Shown: positions 10,865-22,300 of the stretch, piece after piece | Layout: the number at the start of each line of letters is the position of its first letter | Position numbering within the stretch: position 1 is the first letter of the stretch | NCBI GenBank assembly: GCA_902729315.2 | Contig: LR746268.1 | Location: 7,733,501 to 7,797,500 of the forward strand | Direction of reading: 5' to 3' | Origin: Spirodela intermedia | Lineage: Eukaryota; Streptophyta; Magnoliopsida; Alismatales; Araceae | Length of the DNA stretch: 64,000 nucleotides | Notes under the pieces: model-generated | What the model was told of the DNA's origin: nothing | The model's database searches: none | Seen by the model: only the letters and a program-made list of their open reading frames with translations | Translations under genes and position numbers: made by a program

Positions 10865-13800
10865 TCAGAGGAGCACGTCGGACTTGGCCGGGAGCCGCTT
10901 GTAGAAATTGAAGACGACGGACGGCATCTTGGTCCTGAACCTTGGGTGGCGCAGGAAGTACGCCCCCGCCAGCAGGGCCACCACCTGGAACGGCGTAACG
11001 TAGAGGAACAGGGCGAGCAGCACGGCCAAGACAATGGCGATGGCGGTGGCGCGGGGATCCCTCCAGCTGAGCAGGGCCTGTGCTCGCTCCCCCTGCGTCG
11101 CCAGGTCCCCCACCACCGTCTGCAACCTGCCGGCCACGCTCCTCAGCCGGTCGTACCGCATCCGGACGAGCTCATTGGACCTCGAAGTGGGGAACGTGTC
11201 GAACTCCTCGTCCAGCTCGTCGGGTGGCGCCCACTCCGCCTGCGAGAGCTTGGCGTCCATGTGGGGAGGGTTCCTCGAGCGGAGCCGGAAGTTCGACAGG
11301 CCGATCATGAACAGGTACAGGAAGATGGTGGGCAGGATGAGCTCCGGGTACCGGACCAGGATGAAGAAGAGCGCATGGACGAGGATGGTGGTGATGGGGT
11401 TCCTCCACTCGCAGATGACGTCGAACCACTTGCCGACGGCCACCAGGCCCGAGAAGAGCGAGGTGATGCGGTAGAAGTTGGCCTTGCTCCGCCGGAGGCT
11501 CCACATGTGGGAGTCCACGTCGAGCATATACTCCACAACCTCGCGGCGCAGGGGAGGCTCCGCCCGGGCCAGGCGGGCTCCCACAATCTGTACCGCCTGG
11601 TGGCGGAGGTAGTCGAGGTGGACGACGGAGATGGGCTGCACGTAGTGCATCTTCGGCAGCAGCGGCATGCCGTAGAGAGTCATCATGTTCACCCACCCCG
11701 TGCAGGTGAACCGCACAGCCAGGTGGAGCTCGCCGGTCTTCTTCAATCCCGACGGCTGGAGGACCAGCAGCGGGTAGAAGTGGGTGTAGAGGCGGTCGGT
11801 CTCCAGCGTGGACAGCCGGATCCTGACCTTCCCGATCCTCTGGTCCCTGCCGCCGCCGTCGCCCTTGCCGCCGGCGACGTTGCCGTTGTCGAAGACGCCG
11901 ACGGTGATGACGGTGCAGGGGTCGTAGACCTCCCAGGTGTACTGCTCGTTCCACCGGGGGGAGACGGTGTCGAGCACCGTCCTGGTGCGGACCCACTTGG
12001 GGCCAAATTTGGCGACGCAGTAGGCGTCGGTTGTGTGGCCGCTCTGCGCCTTCATCGGCACCAGATTGCGGGCGCCGATGATCCCCAGCTCCAGGACGCC
12101 AATGCTCGGTTTCCAGAGGCTCTTCGCGGTGGGGAGGAGGTCGCTGCTGTAGTGGGCGGACTCGTCGAGGACGTGGTAGCCGGCGTCGAGGCTCACGCGG
12201 AGGTAGATCTTGCTGGAGAACTTGGCCGGCTTCTTCTTCTCCCCGTCCTCCTCCGCCGCCGCCGCGGGGGGCCTCTCCAGGTTGAACCACCGCGCGACGG
12301 GGAGCTTCTTGTTGTCTAGCCGCTTCTGGGAGTCCTCCATCGGCAGGATGAGTCGCCCGAGGGGCTCGTCCTTGTTGGGCCCGACGCGGTCCTCGACGGT
12401 GACGACGAGCGGCTCGTCGTAGGGCTCCGCGGCCACGAACAGCAGCTCCTCGTTCCACATCGAGTTGACGGATCGCGCCTGCGACGGCCGCGTCCGCCGG
12501 AGCTGGTTCCCGAGTTGTATCTTCACGTAGGCGTCCGGCGCTCTGCCGCCGCCGCCCGCGGGGACGAGATCCTGGGCCTCGATGACGTGCACCCGCAGGT
12601 AGCAGAGCCGAGGGGAGAAGTAGACCTTGGAGCGGGTGTGGGCGAGCCCCTCCAGGTTGACGGAGTGGGCGTCGGAGTGCCAGGCCTCAGGGAAGGCCTC
12701 GTCGGCCTGCGTGCCCATCCACACCGCCAGCATTATCTCCCCTCGGAGCAGCCTTCCCCCCTTCCGATCCTCGAGGCGGTACCACTGCGGAGCCAGTGGG
12801 CTGTCCGGAGGAACGCGGAGGGGCACCTCCGCCAGGTCGAAGACCACCCTCCCGACGATGGCGTCGTCCTTGTCCTTGACGGCCACCTCCAGGAGGTTGC
12901 TCTGCAGGCGCTCTTTGAAGAAGGCGAACACCTGCCCCCAGACGGGGTTCTGGTTCTTCTCGACGTGCCTGGTGAGGCCCTTGTAGTTCCCGAGCTTGAC
13001 CTCCACGCGGGAGTCGACGCTACCCCCATCGTCCATGGCGGGGAGATTCCTGGCCTTCACCACCTTCACGTACAGGTACTGCATCTGCTCCACCAGGTCG
13101 TAGGTGCTCGAGATCTTGTCCCCCCGGTACCCCATCCGCGCCGCCAGCGACGGCCATGTCTCCACCAGGCCGAACCCCGACTGAAGCGGCTTGGGGACCT
13201 GCATACGCATCACGGGTACTGGCTCCGCACGGGCGTAGTTCCCTCTCTTCTCCACCGCCGCCGCCGGGTGCTTGGAGTGGTAGATTTCGAAACCCTGGCC
13301 TCCGACGTTCGCCGGGGCCGAGTAGAAGTACTGGGTCTCCTTGGAGTTCTTCTCCGGCGCAGGCTTCTGATTCTTCTTGCCGGGTTTCTCCTCGTCACCC
13401 CCGCGGCGGCCGTCGCCGCCGCCACCCTTAAGGTTTCCATCGGCGGAACCCTTGTTACCCCCGGCGGCGGCCGGCGCGGGGGTTTCGGCAGCGGGAGGGG
13501 AGGACGCGTCGGGGACGGTGTAGACGCGGAGGGCGATGTCCCCGCGGATGTTGGAGAAGATCCCCCGCTTGTCGAGGGGGCAGCGGCAGACCACAGCGTC
13601 AACCGGAGAAGAGGCGACGGCGGCGCCGGTGATGCGGACGCGGCCGAGGAAGTTGCGGTGGCCGCCGCCGCTGCCGCGGTCATTGTGGACGATGACTTCG
13701 ATGGTGCGCTCCGGCAGCGCCGCCGGGTCGGCGACATTGAAGACGAGGGTCTCGTTCCAGGTGGGGTTGAGGTCCTGGCCTTTGGTCTGGGTACGGTGGC

Positions 13801-13906
13801 GCTGCCCCTCGAAGCTCACCTCCACAAAGGCGCTCGCAGAGCCGTGCCCGTCCTTGGGCATCAGGTCGCTCGCTTCCAGGACTTCCACCACCAGCTTCAT
13901 CGGCAC
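10865..13906 (-). CDS. Multiple C2 domain and transmembrane region protein (MCTP), single exon
   Basis: This 1013-residue intronless protein belongs to the plant MCTP family (QUIRKY, FTIP1 and relatives). These ER-anchored proteins tether ER to plasma membrane, often at plasmodesmata, and help traffic signals such as FT. C2A spans ~4-132 (LVVEVLEASDLMPKDGHG, then DLNPTWNETLVFNV). A low-complexity Gly/Pro/Lys linker runs ~133-265. C2B is at ~278-395, C2C at ~437-545 and C2D at ~605-715. The C-terminal PRT_C region (~840-1013) holds hydrophobic segments near 840-870 (ILVHALFFILVRYPELILP) and 955-985, and ends in KRLPAKSDVLL. Several Ca2+-binding aspartates of canonical C2 loops are present, but not all. 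The four-C2 layout and N-terminal motif fit the ~1000-residue clade around Arabidopsis MCTP6/8 or QKY; the exact orthologue is unsettled. Very high GC leaves long open antisense frames, which are shadows. Confidence 0.95.
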   Translation of the reverse strand: MPMKLVVEVLEASDLMPKDGHGSASAFVEVSFEGQRHRTQTKGQDLNPTWNETLVFNVADPAALPERTIEVIVHNDRGSGGGHRNFLGRVRITGAAVASSPVDAVVCRCPLDKRGIFSNIRGDIALRVYTVPDASSPPAAETPAPAAAGGNKGSADGNLKGGGGDGRRGGDEEKPGKKNQKPAPEKNSKETQYFYSAPANVGGQGFEIYHSKHPAAAVEKRGNYARAEPVPVMRMQVPKPLQSGFGLVETWPSLAARMGYRGDKISSTYDLVEQMQYLYVKVVKARNLPAMDDGGSVDSRVEVKLGNYKGLTRHVEKNQNPVWGQVFAFFKERLQSNLLEVAVKDKDDAIVGRVVFDLAEVPLRVPPDSPLAPQWYRLEDRKGGRLLRGEIMLAVWMGTQADEAFPEAWHSDAHSVNLEGLAHTRSKVYFSPRLCYLRVHVIEAQDLVPAGGGGRAPDAYVKIQLGNQLRRTRPSQARSVNSMWNEELLFVAAEPYDEPLVVTVEDRVGPNKDEPLGRLILPMEDSQKRLDNKKLPVARWFNLERPPAAAAEEDGEKKKPAKFSSKIYLRVSLDAGYHVLDESAHYSSDLLPTAKSLWKPSIGVLELGIIGARNLVPMKAQSGHTTDAYCVAKFGPKWVRTRTVLDTVSPRWNEQYTWEVYDPCTVITVGVFDNGNVAGGKGDGGGRDQRIGKVRIRLSTLETDRLYTHFYPLLVLQPSGLKKTGELHLAVRFTCTGWVNMMTLYGMPLLPKMHYVQPISVVHLDYLRHQAVQIVGARLARAEPPLRREVVEYMLDVDSHMWSLRRSKANFYRITSLFSGLVAVGKWFDVICEWRNPITTILVHALFFILVRYPELILPTIFLYLFMIGLSNFRLRSRNPPHMDAKLSQAEWAPPDELDEEFDTFPTSRSNELVRMRYDRLRSVAGRLQTVVGDLATQGERAQALLSWRDPRATAIAIVLAVLLALFLYVTPFQVVALLAGAYFLRHPRFRTKMPSVVFNFYKRLPAKSDVLL

Positions 13907-14642
13907 TGCTCTGGTCCGCCTCCTCCTTTCCCTCCGGCCACCACTCTCTCTCCGCCCTAACTTGGTCTTGGAAGCAGACTCCGAGCCTCCTCAGACTCCC
14001 ATCGAGGCGCAGCACCGAGAGCTGAGAAGAAAAGCTACCATCGGACTACAGACGCCGACCCAGAGGGGAGGGTGGCCGCTGGGAACAGAGCTGGTGGTTT
14101 TTAGGGCGACGGAGGAGAGGGGATGGGTGCCTGGCGGCGGCAATGGCGGAGGGTGATCTCTGAGAAAGAGACTATTCTTCTGATAATAGGCGGCTCCCAC
14201 TTTATAGCACCAAAAGGCCGGAGCTCCAAAGCGCTCTCTTTAGATTTGCAGGCGGGATCCCATCCACGGAGAGAACGCTCGGGAAGGACAGAAGCGAACA
14301 GTAGTTTTTATCCCTCGGGTCATGCACGTCACCTGCTCGATAAATTTACGAGTAGAGAGAGAGAGAGTCGACGACAGTGACGACGACGGTAAGGGTGGGG
14401 GGAAGAAGCGATGCTTTTGAGTAGGAGACAAAACCCAGAATGGTGTGTGACCGCCTGGCTAGGCCGAGTGGGGCTGGGGCTCATTCCATCATGGAGATGG
14501 GAGAAAAGGGGCAAGAAAAGGGTAGGTGGGCTCCTCATCAGGGGTGAGGCCTAGATCGTCTGGTGTTGAAGAAGATGGGAAAGCCTTCTTTCTACCTCTC
14601 AGTCAATGGCACGCCGGTGGAATTCCAACCTCCCCACGCCCG

Positions 14643-14696
<54 letters not shown>

Positions 14697-15486
14697 GCCC
14701 CAGCCCATCTAGAAGACAATCCCAGGCAGAGGAGGAGCAGTCGGTCTCGGCGTAGGACAGACCGCAGCAGCAGCAGCTCTGGTTTTACAGTCTAATCTCG
14801 TGATTCCACCGCCGGGAGGATTGCTTGAGCCGCCCAATGATTGCCCTGGAAGACATCCCCGTCTTCCCTCCTCCGGCGACGAGATTAAAACGAGCGGAGG
14901 CGGCGGTAAATCGTGAAACGTGCGCAAGTTGTCCATTAGGGCGTCCATCCAAACGCTCCTCTGTGCCGCGAGCCAGAACGCCAACCTCTGGCTCCCCCTG
15001 TCCCCACACCCAGCGGCCCCCCCCCCCCGCACTCACCTCTTTCCTTGCAGTGTCTCTTTCGCGCCGCACAGTGGCACAGAGGAGGAGGAACAGGCCGCCG
15101 GGCAGAGTACTGCCGGCGGCAGCACGGCTTAGGTTGGAACGGGAACGGGAACGGGAAAGACCTCTTCTCTGACTCCGGCCGTCATCCATGGCCGGCTCTG
15201 CTGAGATTCACAGTGGTCATACAGACACACAGACAGAGAGTAGGAAGGAACGAGGGAGGAGGGAGGGGAAAGGACTCGTAATTGTGGTAAGCCCGTTAAG
15301 GCCAAGTAAAGCCCAACCCAAGAGGAAAATCGGGCCCACATCGGATGGAATTCAAATCGCGTTTTCGATATTGGGCCGGGCTGGGATGGGCGGGATCCCC
15401 TAGCTCCAGGGGAAGCCTCAGTGCGTTAGAGGTGTTTTCGGCGACAGTGGGGGAGAAAGAGGGGAAGACGGAAGAAGGGAAGCGGG
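13907..15486. other. Divergent intergenic region, MCTP and seed-protein promoters
   Basis: The MCTP gene (minus) and the small seed-protein gene (plus) diverge across ~1.6 kb. The region holds a short GA tract near 14348-14365 and a 52-base C homopolymer at 14643-14694. Several GGCCCA/TGGGCC-type elements lie at 15300-15390, just upstream of the plus-strand gene. I see no coding sequence with a recognisable product. Confidence 0.5.
14643..14694. repeat. Poly-C homopolymer, 52 bases
   Basis: An uninterrupted run of 52 cytosines follows ACGCCCG and precedes GGGCCCC. It is the longest homopolymer in the window. A G/C run of this length is rare in plant genomes and unstable in replication and sequencing, so the length given may not be accurate. 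Confidence 0.9.
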
Positions 15487-15804
15487 ATGGCGCACAGCAA
15501 GGAAGAGGTAACCTACGGGGCGGCGCAGGCGAAGATATCGGAGGACGAGTCACTGCGGGTGGCGTACAAGCACGGGACGCCGCTGGAAGGAGGGAAGATC
15601 GCGGAGTCGGAGCCAGTCTCTCTCTTCTCCTCAGCCCCGGGGATCTCCCCGGCGGACCCTTCACCTCAGCCTCCTCTCCGGAAGCAGGATGAAGAGCAGA
15701 CCGCCGCGGGTATGGAGGCCGAGCGACCGCCCGAGATGGCGACCAGGAGAGAGGACTCGTCCTCCCCTTCCATGATCCACGAGGGAGAACTCAGAGGAAA
15801 GTGA
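15487..15804 (+). CDS. Small hydrophilic seed maturation protein, PM28/SMP1-like
   Basis: The gene encodes 105 residues with no Trp or Cys and many charged residues. The N-terminal half (YGAAQAKISEDESLRVAYKH, then GTPLEGGKIAESEPVSLFSSA) resembles soybean seed maturation protein PM28 and Arabidopsis SMP1 (At3g12960) as I remember them. These are late-embryogenesis proteins linked to seed desiccation and dormancy. The C-terminal half is rich in Pro, Glu and Arg and looks disordered and poorly conserved. The start codon at 15487 opens directly onto the conserved region. The stop lies in a context (GGAAAGTGAGGT) that could also be a splice donor, so a downstream exon cannot be excluded. Function is inferred from similarity only. 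Confidence 0.7.
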   Translation: MAHSKEEVTYGAAQAKISEDESLRVAYKHGTPLEGGKIAESEPVSLFSSAPGISPADPSPQPPLRKQDEEQTAAGMEAERPPEMATRREDSSSPSMIHEGELRGK

Positions 15805-16886
15805 GGTGCTCTCTGGTTTGGGAATCAGGCTCCTGTATCTGCGTCATCGTCGTCTAGGAACCGGTTGGTTTCCCTTTTTTCTCTCCCTATCCAAATGATG
15901 CTCGATGGTTTAAAGAGAAGTTAAAACTAGATGCTTGCCCTATATTTCTCTTCTCTCTTCATCTTCTCCGAGCAAAAGTGCTACATGTGTGTGTGCCCGA
16001 TAAAACTGGACTCCTGGCTATCCTCCATCTTCTTTACCGAGCACGGGGAAAGTCACACGTTTGCTGGGGGAGCTAGGCGGCGAATGCCACGGCGAAGGTC
16101 CGTCGGCCACTCCGGCGGAGGAACAAGTGAGTCGAGCAGTCGCCGCAAGCCTAGTCCGACAGTAGCCGACAGTCGCAACCCAGCGAAGCTACGTCTGTTC
16201 ATTAACACACCGGTGCAAGCGACTGGAATCGACGGTCACTGCCGCGGAGGACTAGCCGGTAGTTACGATAACTCCGAGCAGCCATTTATTGCTCAACGGA
16301 CAGGTCCTTGTCGAGTCACCGATTCCGACCAGTATCCGTCGACTGAGGGGAAGACAGTAACGGGACGACCACGGCTGGCGGGGGTTGTCTGGTCCATTCC
16401 AACGAGGGGCGGCGGGATCGGATTTAGTTGACCAAAAACACGATAATTTATTTGACCGATGAAAGTCCACGGCCATTTGCACCAACAGCTCCACCGCGAC
16501 AGGCAAGCGGATGTGTCAACGGATCAATTAGATGTAATGCTGCAAGCTGGGTTACTTGGGCGCACAAGTGGGGGCAGTCAACGAATCCGACACAACCCAC
16601 CGTCGATCGTATAACAAAACGCAATATTTTCTATTATTATCATCATTATCAGCCATCGTCCCGTTGGACGCCCAGTCATCTACCTCCTCTTCCACATCTT
16701 CGGACGTCACGACAGTGCACCGAGCGGCGCCGCCGAGGGAGTGGGCACGCCGTAGTCCTACACCGCGAATTCTCTCGCCTGGCCGGCGTCCAAGCGGGTT
16801 CGCAGAACACCGGAAGTCCTAGGAATTCGCAGGAAACCCGAACCTGTGGGTGCTTACGTCAGGTAGCTTCGATGCCCGCCTGATCT

Positions 16887-16888
16887 CC

Positions 16889-16934
<46 letters not shown>
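16887..16934. repeat. C(13) plus (CT)n microsatellite
   Basis: Thirteen cytosines run straight into about 17 CT units with one interruption. It is simple-sequence repeat DNA in an intergenic stretch. Confidence 0.9.
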
Positions 16935-17897
16935 AAAGAAGATACAGAAGTACTGCGGTTCCAATGGGCTCACATGGTGACGAGGAGGGGAGCGTGACTC
17001 CCCACAATATTTATTCAAGCGGGTGACTCCACAGTGGCCGAGTAATTTCCCGAGAAGTGGACGACTACTTCTCAGACGGCGCGGAGCGGGGGACTGTGGA
17101 ACGGAGGACGAAGCTCGCCGTTGTATTATTCCATAAGCAGATGGGCCCGGGCAAGCCTGACCCCGCCGAGAGGACGAAGTGGGAAAGAACGGGGGAATTC
17201 ATGAGTTGGCAGAAGTAGTTGTCTCCTGACGATAATCCGCTACCAACCATCACCTACCACGGGGGGACCTCGCGTACCGCCCGCTTGCTCACGGACCTCG
17301 CTGCCACGACTGCTGCTAACCCGTCCGGCGACGGTGGAACCGCTGCGGGTACTAGGGTTAGTACCAACTCGAGACCACCGCCTCTCCTCGGTCCCTGTGT
17401 TTTTGTGTACCCAGTTCATCTGCCTCCTCCCTCCCTCTCTCTGTTTCTCTCTCTAGGGTTACTCAGACAGAGTACAACAGGCTCTTCTTAGTCGCGGCGA
17501 GTTGATTGATCGGGACGGTCCAGCTAAGGTTCTGATGGCCGCGGCGTAACTACCGAGTCGCTCCACTCGAGTGCGTTCGGTCCGTCCGGCGACTCGGTGG
17601 GTTGTCAGCGAGGTGGGATGGCTTAAAGTGGCCCCCCTCGCCGGGCTTCTGGCATCTGGATGATCAACTGGAGCTCCCCGAACACGCGCTCAGGGTTGAC
17701 ATCCAGTCTATGGGCGTTAAAAAGAGTCCCTAACCCGCATTTTCACGGGCATTTGATAGGCGCGGGGCCTGCCCTGTCCTCCTTCTCCCCCCTCTTTAAA
17801 GTAAGTGGCTTTTCTTTAATGGCCATTCGGCCACCTACCCGGGCACCGCACATGCCCTCTCGCGCCGCACTCTCTCCCGCCGTGATGCCCCTCTGAA

Positions 17898-17909
17898 GCT
17901 CTGATACCA
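17898..17909 (-). other. Possible LTR-retrotransposon primer binding site (tRNA-iMet type)
   Basis: GCTCTGATACCA on the plus strand is TGGTATCAGAGC on the minus strand, the usual plant primer binding site complementary to initiator tRNA-Met. Just beyond it on the minus strand the sequence would be the end of a 5' LTR (CTCTTACACA, ending in CA). No second LTR copy or retroelement protein is visible nearby. This is either a small non-autonomous or truncated element, or chance. Confidence 0.4.
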
Positions 17910-18238
17910 AGGGGTGTGTAAGAGTCGGGGTTAAAATATGGACTGTGAGAGAGAGAGAGGGGAAGAGGCTGCCATGGCCTCCACACGCCGACCTATCACG
18001 TTACCTCTGTTTCTGTGAGGGCAGAGGCCAGTGTGAGTTGGTAAGAGAAGAAGGAAGCGAGCAGGTAAGCACATGGAGACCGGAGACCAGTAGAAGGAAC
18101 CAAAAAGGGTGCACAAGGTTGCCCCTGAAGAAAATTCAAAAATATTCCCACCTTCTCCTCTCTCCTTCCCTGTTTGACCCGGCGGGCAATTTCGCCCAGT
18201 ACCACCGGCAGTGATCTTTAGAGCGCAAACCTAGGAAG

Positions 18239-19344
18239 CTAATCTAGTACATGCTGTCCGCCTTGCAAGGGTATGAAGAATCTGATGGCGTGGGGGTCGG
18301 ACATGCCGTGGCAGCTGCAGGCTCCGCTTCTCTGGAATCCCAAGTTTGGGCATAGGCAGATTGCCTGCGTGTAGGGCTTGTGAGCAGATTCTGCGGCCGC
18401 CACTGCGGCCGTGCTGTCGCTGGTTGCCGCGGCGGTCGTCGTCGTCATGCTGGAGGAGGCCTCGGTGGATGAAGACGACGGCTTGGAAGGGTAGAAAGGG
18501 AGGCTGATGGAGAGCTCCAGGTTGAGCCCGGGGGAGCACTCGTCCTCCATGCTCGCAGCGCTCCCGTTCCCCTCCTCGGCGGACTCAGCCGCCATTTTCA
18601 CGGTGGTCGCCGCAGCGGCCTTCGGTGCGTCAGCGATGAAGGAGAGTCCCCGCGGGGCGACGGCGGCGGCGCCCATGCTGGCAGCGGGCCTGGAGCCGAT
18701 CGGGCGGTGGGTCTGCGGGTCGAGCCCGCGGCCGAGGAGTTTGCGCTTGATGTGCGTGTTCCAGTAGTTCTTGATCTCGTTGTCTGTTCTCCCCGGAAGG
18801 CGTCCGGCGATGAGAGACCACCTGGCGTTGATCATTCATATGATCGAAAAACTCGTCAGATTAAATTGAAGACAATTGAGAAAAAATGGTACCGGAGTGC
18901 AACGCCTCTCTCCGTCTACCGGCGGCGCACGGGGAGATTCATCGACGGAGGTAGAGAAGGGCACTCACTTGTTCCCCAGCATGGCGTGGAGCTTAATGAT
19001 GAGCTCGTCTTCTTCCTCGGTGAAGTTCCCCCGCTTGAGATCTGGCCGGAGGTAGTTTATCCACCGGAGCCGGCAGCTCTTCCCGCACCGGAGCAGACCT
19101 GCGCGGAGGGCGATCAGCGTCGTCCCCAAAAAAAATCCAAACCCAGAACAGAACCAGGACGGAACCAATAGCCCTCCGGTCGTCTCCTCCGAGGTGGGTC
19201 TGGAGGAGTACCTGCGGCTTTGGGAAGGGTCCTCCAGCAACCCTCGCCGTGGGCTCTGATGTAGGCGATGAGCCGCTGGTCCTCCTCCTTCGTCCAGGCG
19301 CCCTTGTTGGTGTGCGCCTTCTCGCAGCACGGTGAGCGCCCCAT
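18239..19344 (-). CDS. R2R3-MYB transcriptional repressor, subgroup 4 (MYB4/MYB308-like), 3 exons
   Basis: Exons 19344-19212, 19098-18969 and 18821-18239 join in frame to 281 residues, with the intron positions typical of R2R3-MYB genes. The start [18 protein letters not shown] is canonical. R2 is ~14-61 and R3 ~67-112, with regular Trp residues. The bHLH-interaction signature is present in R3 ([20 protein letters not shown]). The C1 motif [12 protein letters not shown] lies at ~118-129 and an EAR repression motif (LNLELSI) at ~187-193. A cysteine cluster C-x-C-x10-C-x-C at ~243-258 corresponds to the subgroup-4 zinc-finger-like motif. Members repress phenylpropanoid and lignin genes such as C4H. 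Ala- and Ser-rich linkers and high GC are notable. The exact paralogue (MYB4, MYB7, MYB32 or MYB308 type) cannot be fixed from the sequence. Confidence 0.95.
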
Positions 19345-22300
19345 GTCGCCGTACCCCTCTGTGCTGCCCCGTAAGCGGCCTCGCGCAGGAAGGTGCGACG
19401 GAGAGAGAGAGGGGAGCAGGAAGTCGACGATGGAGAGGAGCAGTCCCGACTGCCTCCGGTGGCTTTCAGCTTACTCGGAAGGATTTCGAAACGTTAAATC
19501 GAGGGGCATATATTGAGGGCGGAGGGGTAGAGAGAGAGAGAGGATGAGAATGATCATTGACTCGATTCACCAGGTCCATATGATGGAGATGGTCCGAAGA
19601 GCGAGTGGTTACAAAAGGGGAGAGCTGGATTTGGTCGGTAGCTCTACTTTTTACCTGTGTTTCCCAATTTACGCTGAAACTGATTTTTCTGTTTCTATTT
19701 TACTATTAATCTTCTAAAAGGATAGCGGGCATGTGCCCGTTTGGTTCAGAGTCTATCCTTCAACGCGTACGATATGGACACGTATCTGGCTATCCGTTAA
19801 TACCCACCCTGCACCTTTCTATCCGTTAATACCAGCCAAAGAAGAACGGTTGGTTACCAAGAAAGAAGCCGGCCCCGATTCTCCCCCACGCAGCTGTCCC
19901 TCTCTCTCTCTTTCTCTCTCTAACATTCTCTCTCGTCCTCTCATCGGTGTAGGAGACTGGGGCTTCGTCTACTTGTTTATTTGTCTGCTTTTATTCCTCT
20001 CTGCCGCATGGAATTCTTTTCGACGGTCTAAAGTGAGATCGGGATTAATAACAACGATAACGCAGGTCCGAATCTCTCTACTCTCTCTCTCTAGAGATAG
20101 AGAGAGAGAGAGAGGGGGGGGGTCGGCGACTAACCTCAGGGGCCGTCATCATGAGCCTTAGTTACCGTGCCGTCGTAAGGTCTTGATGGGAGACTTCTAG
20201 ATAGATAGAAAGGCGGTATGACTTGCAATCGGGGCAGTCAAAGTCAAATTTGTAAAGAGTCGCAGCGTTCCAATCGGGGCTTGGCTCGCGTATGTGACAT
20301 GATAGCAGAGAGAGAGAGGACCGTTTCAAAGGCCGCTAACATCAGATAGTCAGCAGCTAGGCGGGCAGTTGCAAATCAACTCCCTTCAATTTGAATATAC
20401 AGTCAAAAAATCCAGACGGCCGTTTGCAAAAGAACGACGACGACAAGACCGCCCGCTATAAATGATTGCAGTCGCTCTCTATCTATCTCTCCTCGATTTC
20501 TCTCTGGGTTGAGGTCATGACCTCCCTTTAGGCTTCGGCCCGGTGCACTGCTCGCTCTGACATCCGAGGGTCACTGTTTTCTTTCTAACTACGAGAAAGG
20601 AGCAAACGTGCAGCTCCTCTGCTACATTCAAGAGATGTCGAGCTGGAGAGAGAGAGAGAGGAGGGGAGGAAGAAATCTTGGTGGAAAGGGAGTAAAGGGG
20701 GGGGGGGAAAGCTTCTCCAAACCAGTGGAGGAAGGGTAGGTATCAATAAATGCCACCTGCAGGAGCCGCTCGTGGCCAGTCTGATCCCTTCTCGGTGGGT
20801 AGTTGACTGGTTTAGCTCATCTGTCTTACCCATGATCTCCCTCCCTCCCCCCCCCGCCCCCCACCCCATCTCCCAACAAGGACTCAACAGATCATAACTG
20901 ATAAGAGGGCTGGATGATGGCCAACGTAAGAAGTATGCTGAGGTCCCATCTTCTCTCCGTTCCTCGGGGTCACCGCCGATGGTGGGGTAGGGCCACCTCA
21001 TTCCTGGTCAAACCGCTTATTAATGGCGATCGCCGTTTGCCCCCCTCCCGCTGCAGTGGAGGACAGATGCCGGGACGACAGAAGCAGTCCACCCAACTCC
21101 CTCCTCCCTTTGTGATTCAGCCTACCACAATAAAAATCAGCAGGTGGTGAGGATTCCGGCGGCCTCTTCCATGGGAATTCAATGCGGAAGTGCCACGCCG
21201 GTAGGCCTCCCAAGTCCTCTCTGGTATAGTGTTGGGTCAGAGAGGCGCTGTCCCTTGTTGGCCATCTAAAAAGAAGCGACCTTTCCAACGGTGCAACTGA
21301 TCCACCCCGGTGTTGTCTTCTCTTCTCTTCTCTCGGCAAGTTCATCGCCGAGAGGGACGAAGGAGAGGGACTGGCACAGACATTCTCTTCCGGCTGGAGT
21401 CCTCGTCATTTCTCCTGTCCTTTCATAGTCGGTGCCCAATGACCAATCACTGATAATCTCTTTTAATGTCCCCACTCCAATCGAAGGTCTAGAACTCGGT
21501 TTGTCGTGAACTCCCATTGCTTTGGACGGATTATTCCGGCAGTCTTCAGGCCTCCGCAAGGAAGCTTCGTCCTCTCGCCGCCGGAGGACCTCACCGTACG
21601 TTATCGTCCAACAACTGGGTCCCCTGCCCCACCCGTCCGCGAGAATCTATGTGATTCATCCTTCACCATATCCCAGTTACTCACGTGAGCGCATGGTGAG
21701 TATCCTACGACGATCGATCTGGCAGATGGGGGGGAGGGGAGGTGAGGGGTTGACCGATCACTACCCAGCTGTGCCAAACCCACGAGCCCAGCCTGGGCGC
21801 TGTGGCCAACCGAGGTGCGCCCTCGCCGGAACCCTAAAACGCGGAAAGAGACGGGCTCTTTTTTAGGTCTTATGGCCGGTTTATCCTCTCCGTGAGTTTT
21901 CCGGTGGTGAATCGTTCTTCTCGCCGCCACCGGGGGGGTCGACCCCGGCCTTGTTTCTTCCCGTTGCCATCGCTCTCTGCATTAAATGGCCGGGTGTGAC
22001 AGTCGTCGGCAAGCTCCGGGTCGAAGCCTTCGCGCTCCTCTGTTTTTGGGGGGGCGGGGGCTCCTTGCTCCTCATTGTCGCCATGATCGCGGACGTGACC
22101 CTCTGTGGACTGACATGGCTCCCGGAATCGGATCTCTGGCTGAATTCTCCGTTGACCGGCAGGGCGGCCGAACCCCGCCTTGCGGTGGGCCAGGGCTGCC
22201 CAGGGCTGCCCTGGAAGGCCGCAGTTCGGTCGTCTTTTGGCTTCATGACGGACGACCATTTTGTTCTCCCATTTGAGAGAACTGACGGTCGTCTCCTGGT

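Larger units (their letters stand above)
15805..18238. other. Intergenic, CT-rich microsatellite and possible retrotransposon debris
   Basis: No protein-coding gene is recognisable in this 2.4 kb. It contains a C(13)-(CT)n tract at 16887-16934 and a reverse-oriented tRNA-iMet primer-binding-like site at 17898-17909. The last few hundred bases should include the 3' untranslated region of the minus-strand MYB gene. Confidence 0.5.

Noticed and set aside
10667-13960. Long plus-strand open frames (550 and 481 codons) across the MCTP gene
   Set aside because: They are antisense to a clear 1013-residue MCTP with four C2 domains. Their composition is the mirror of GC-rich codons and they carry no recognisable domain.
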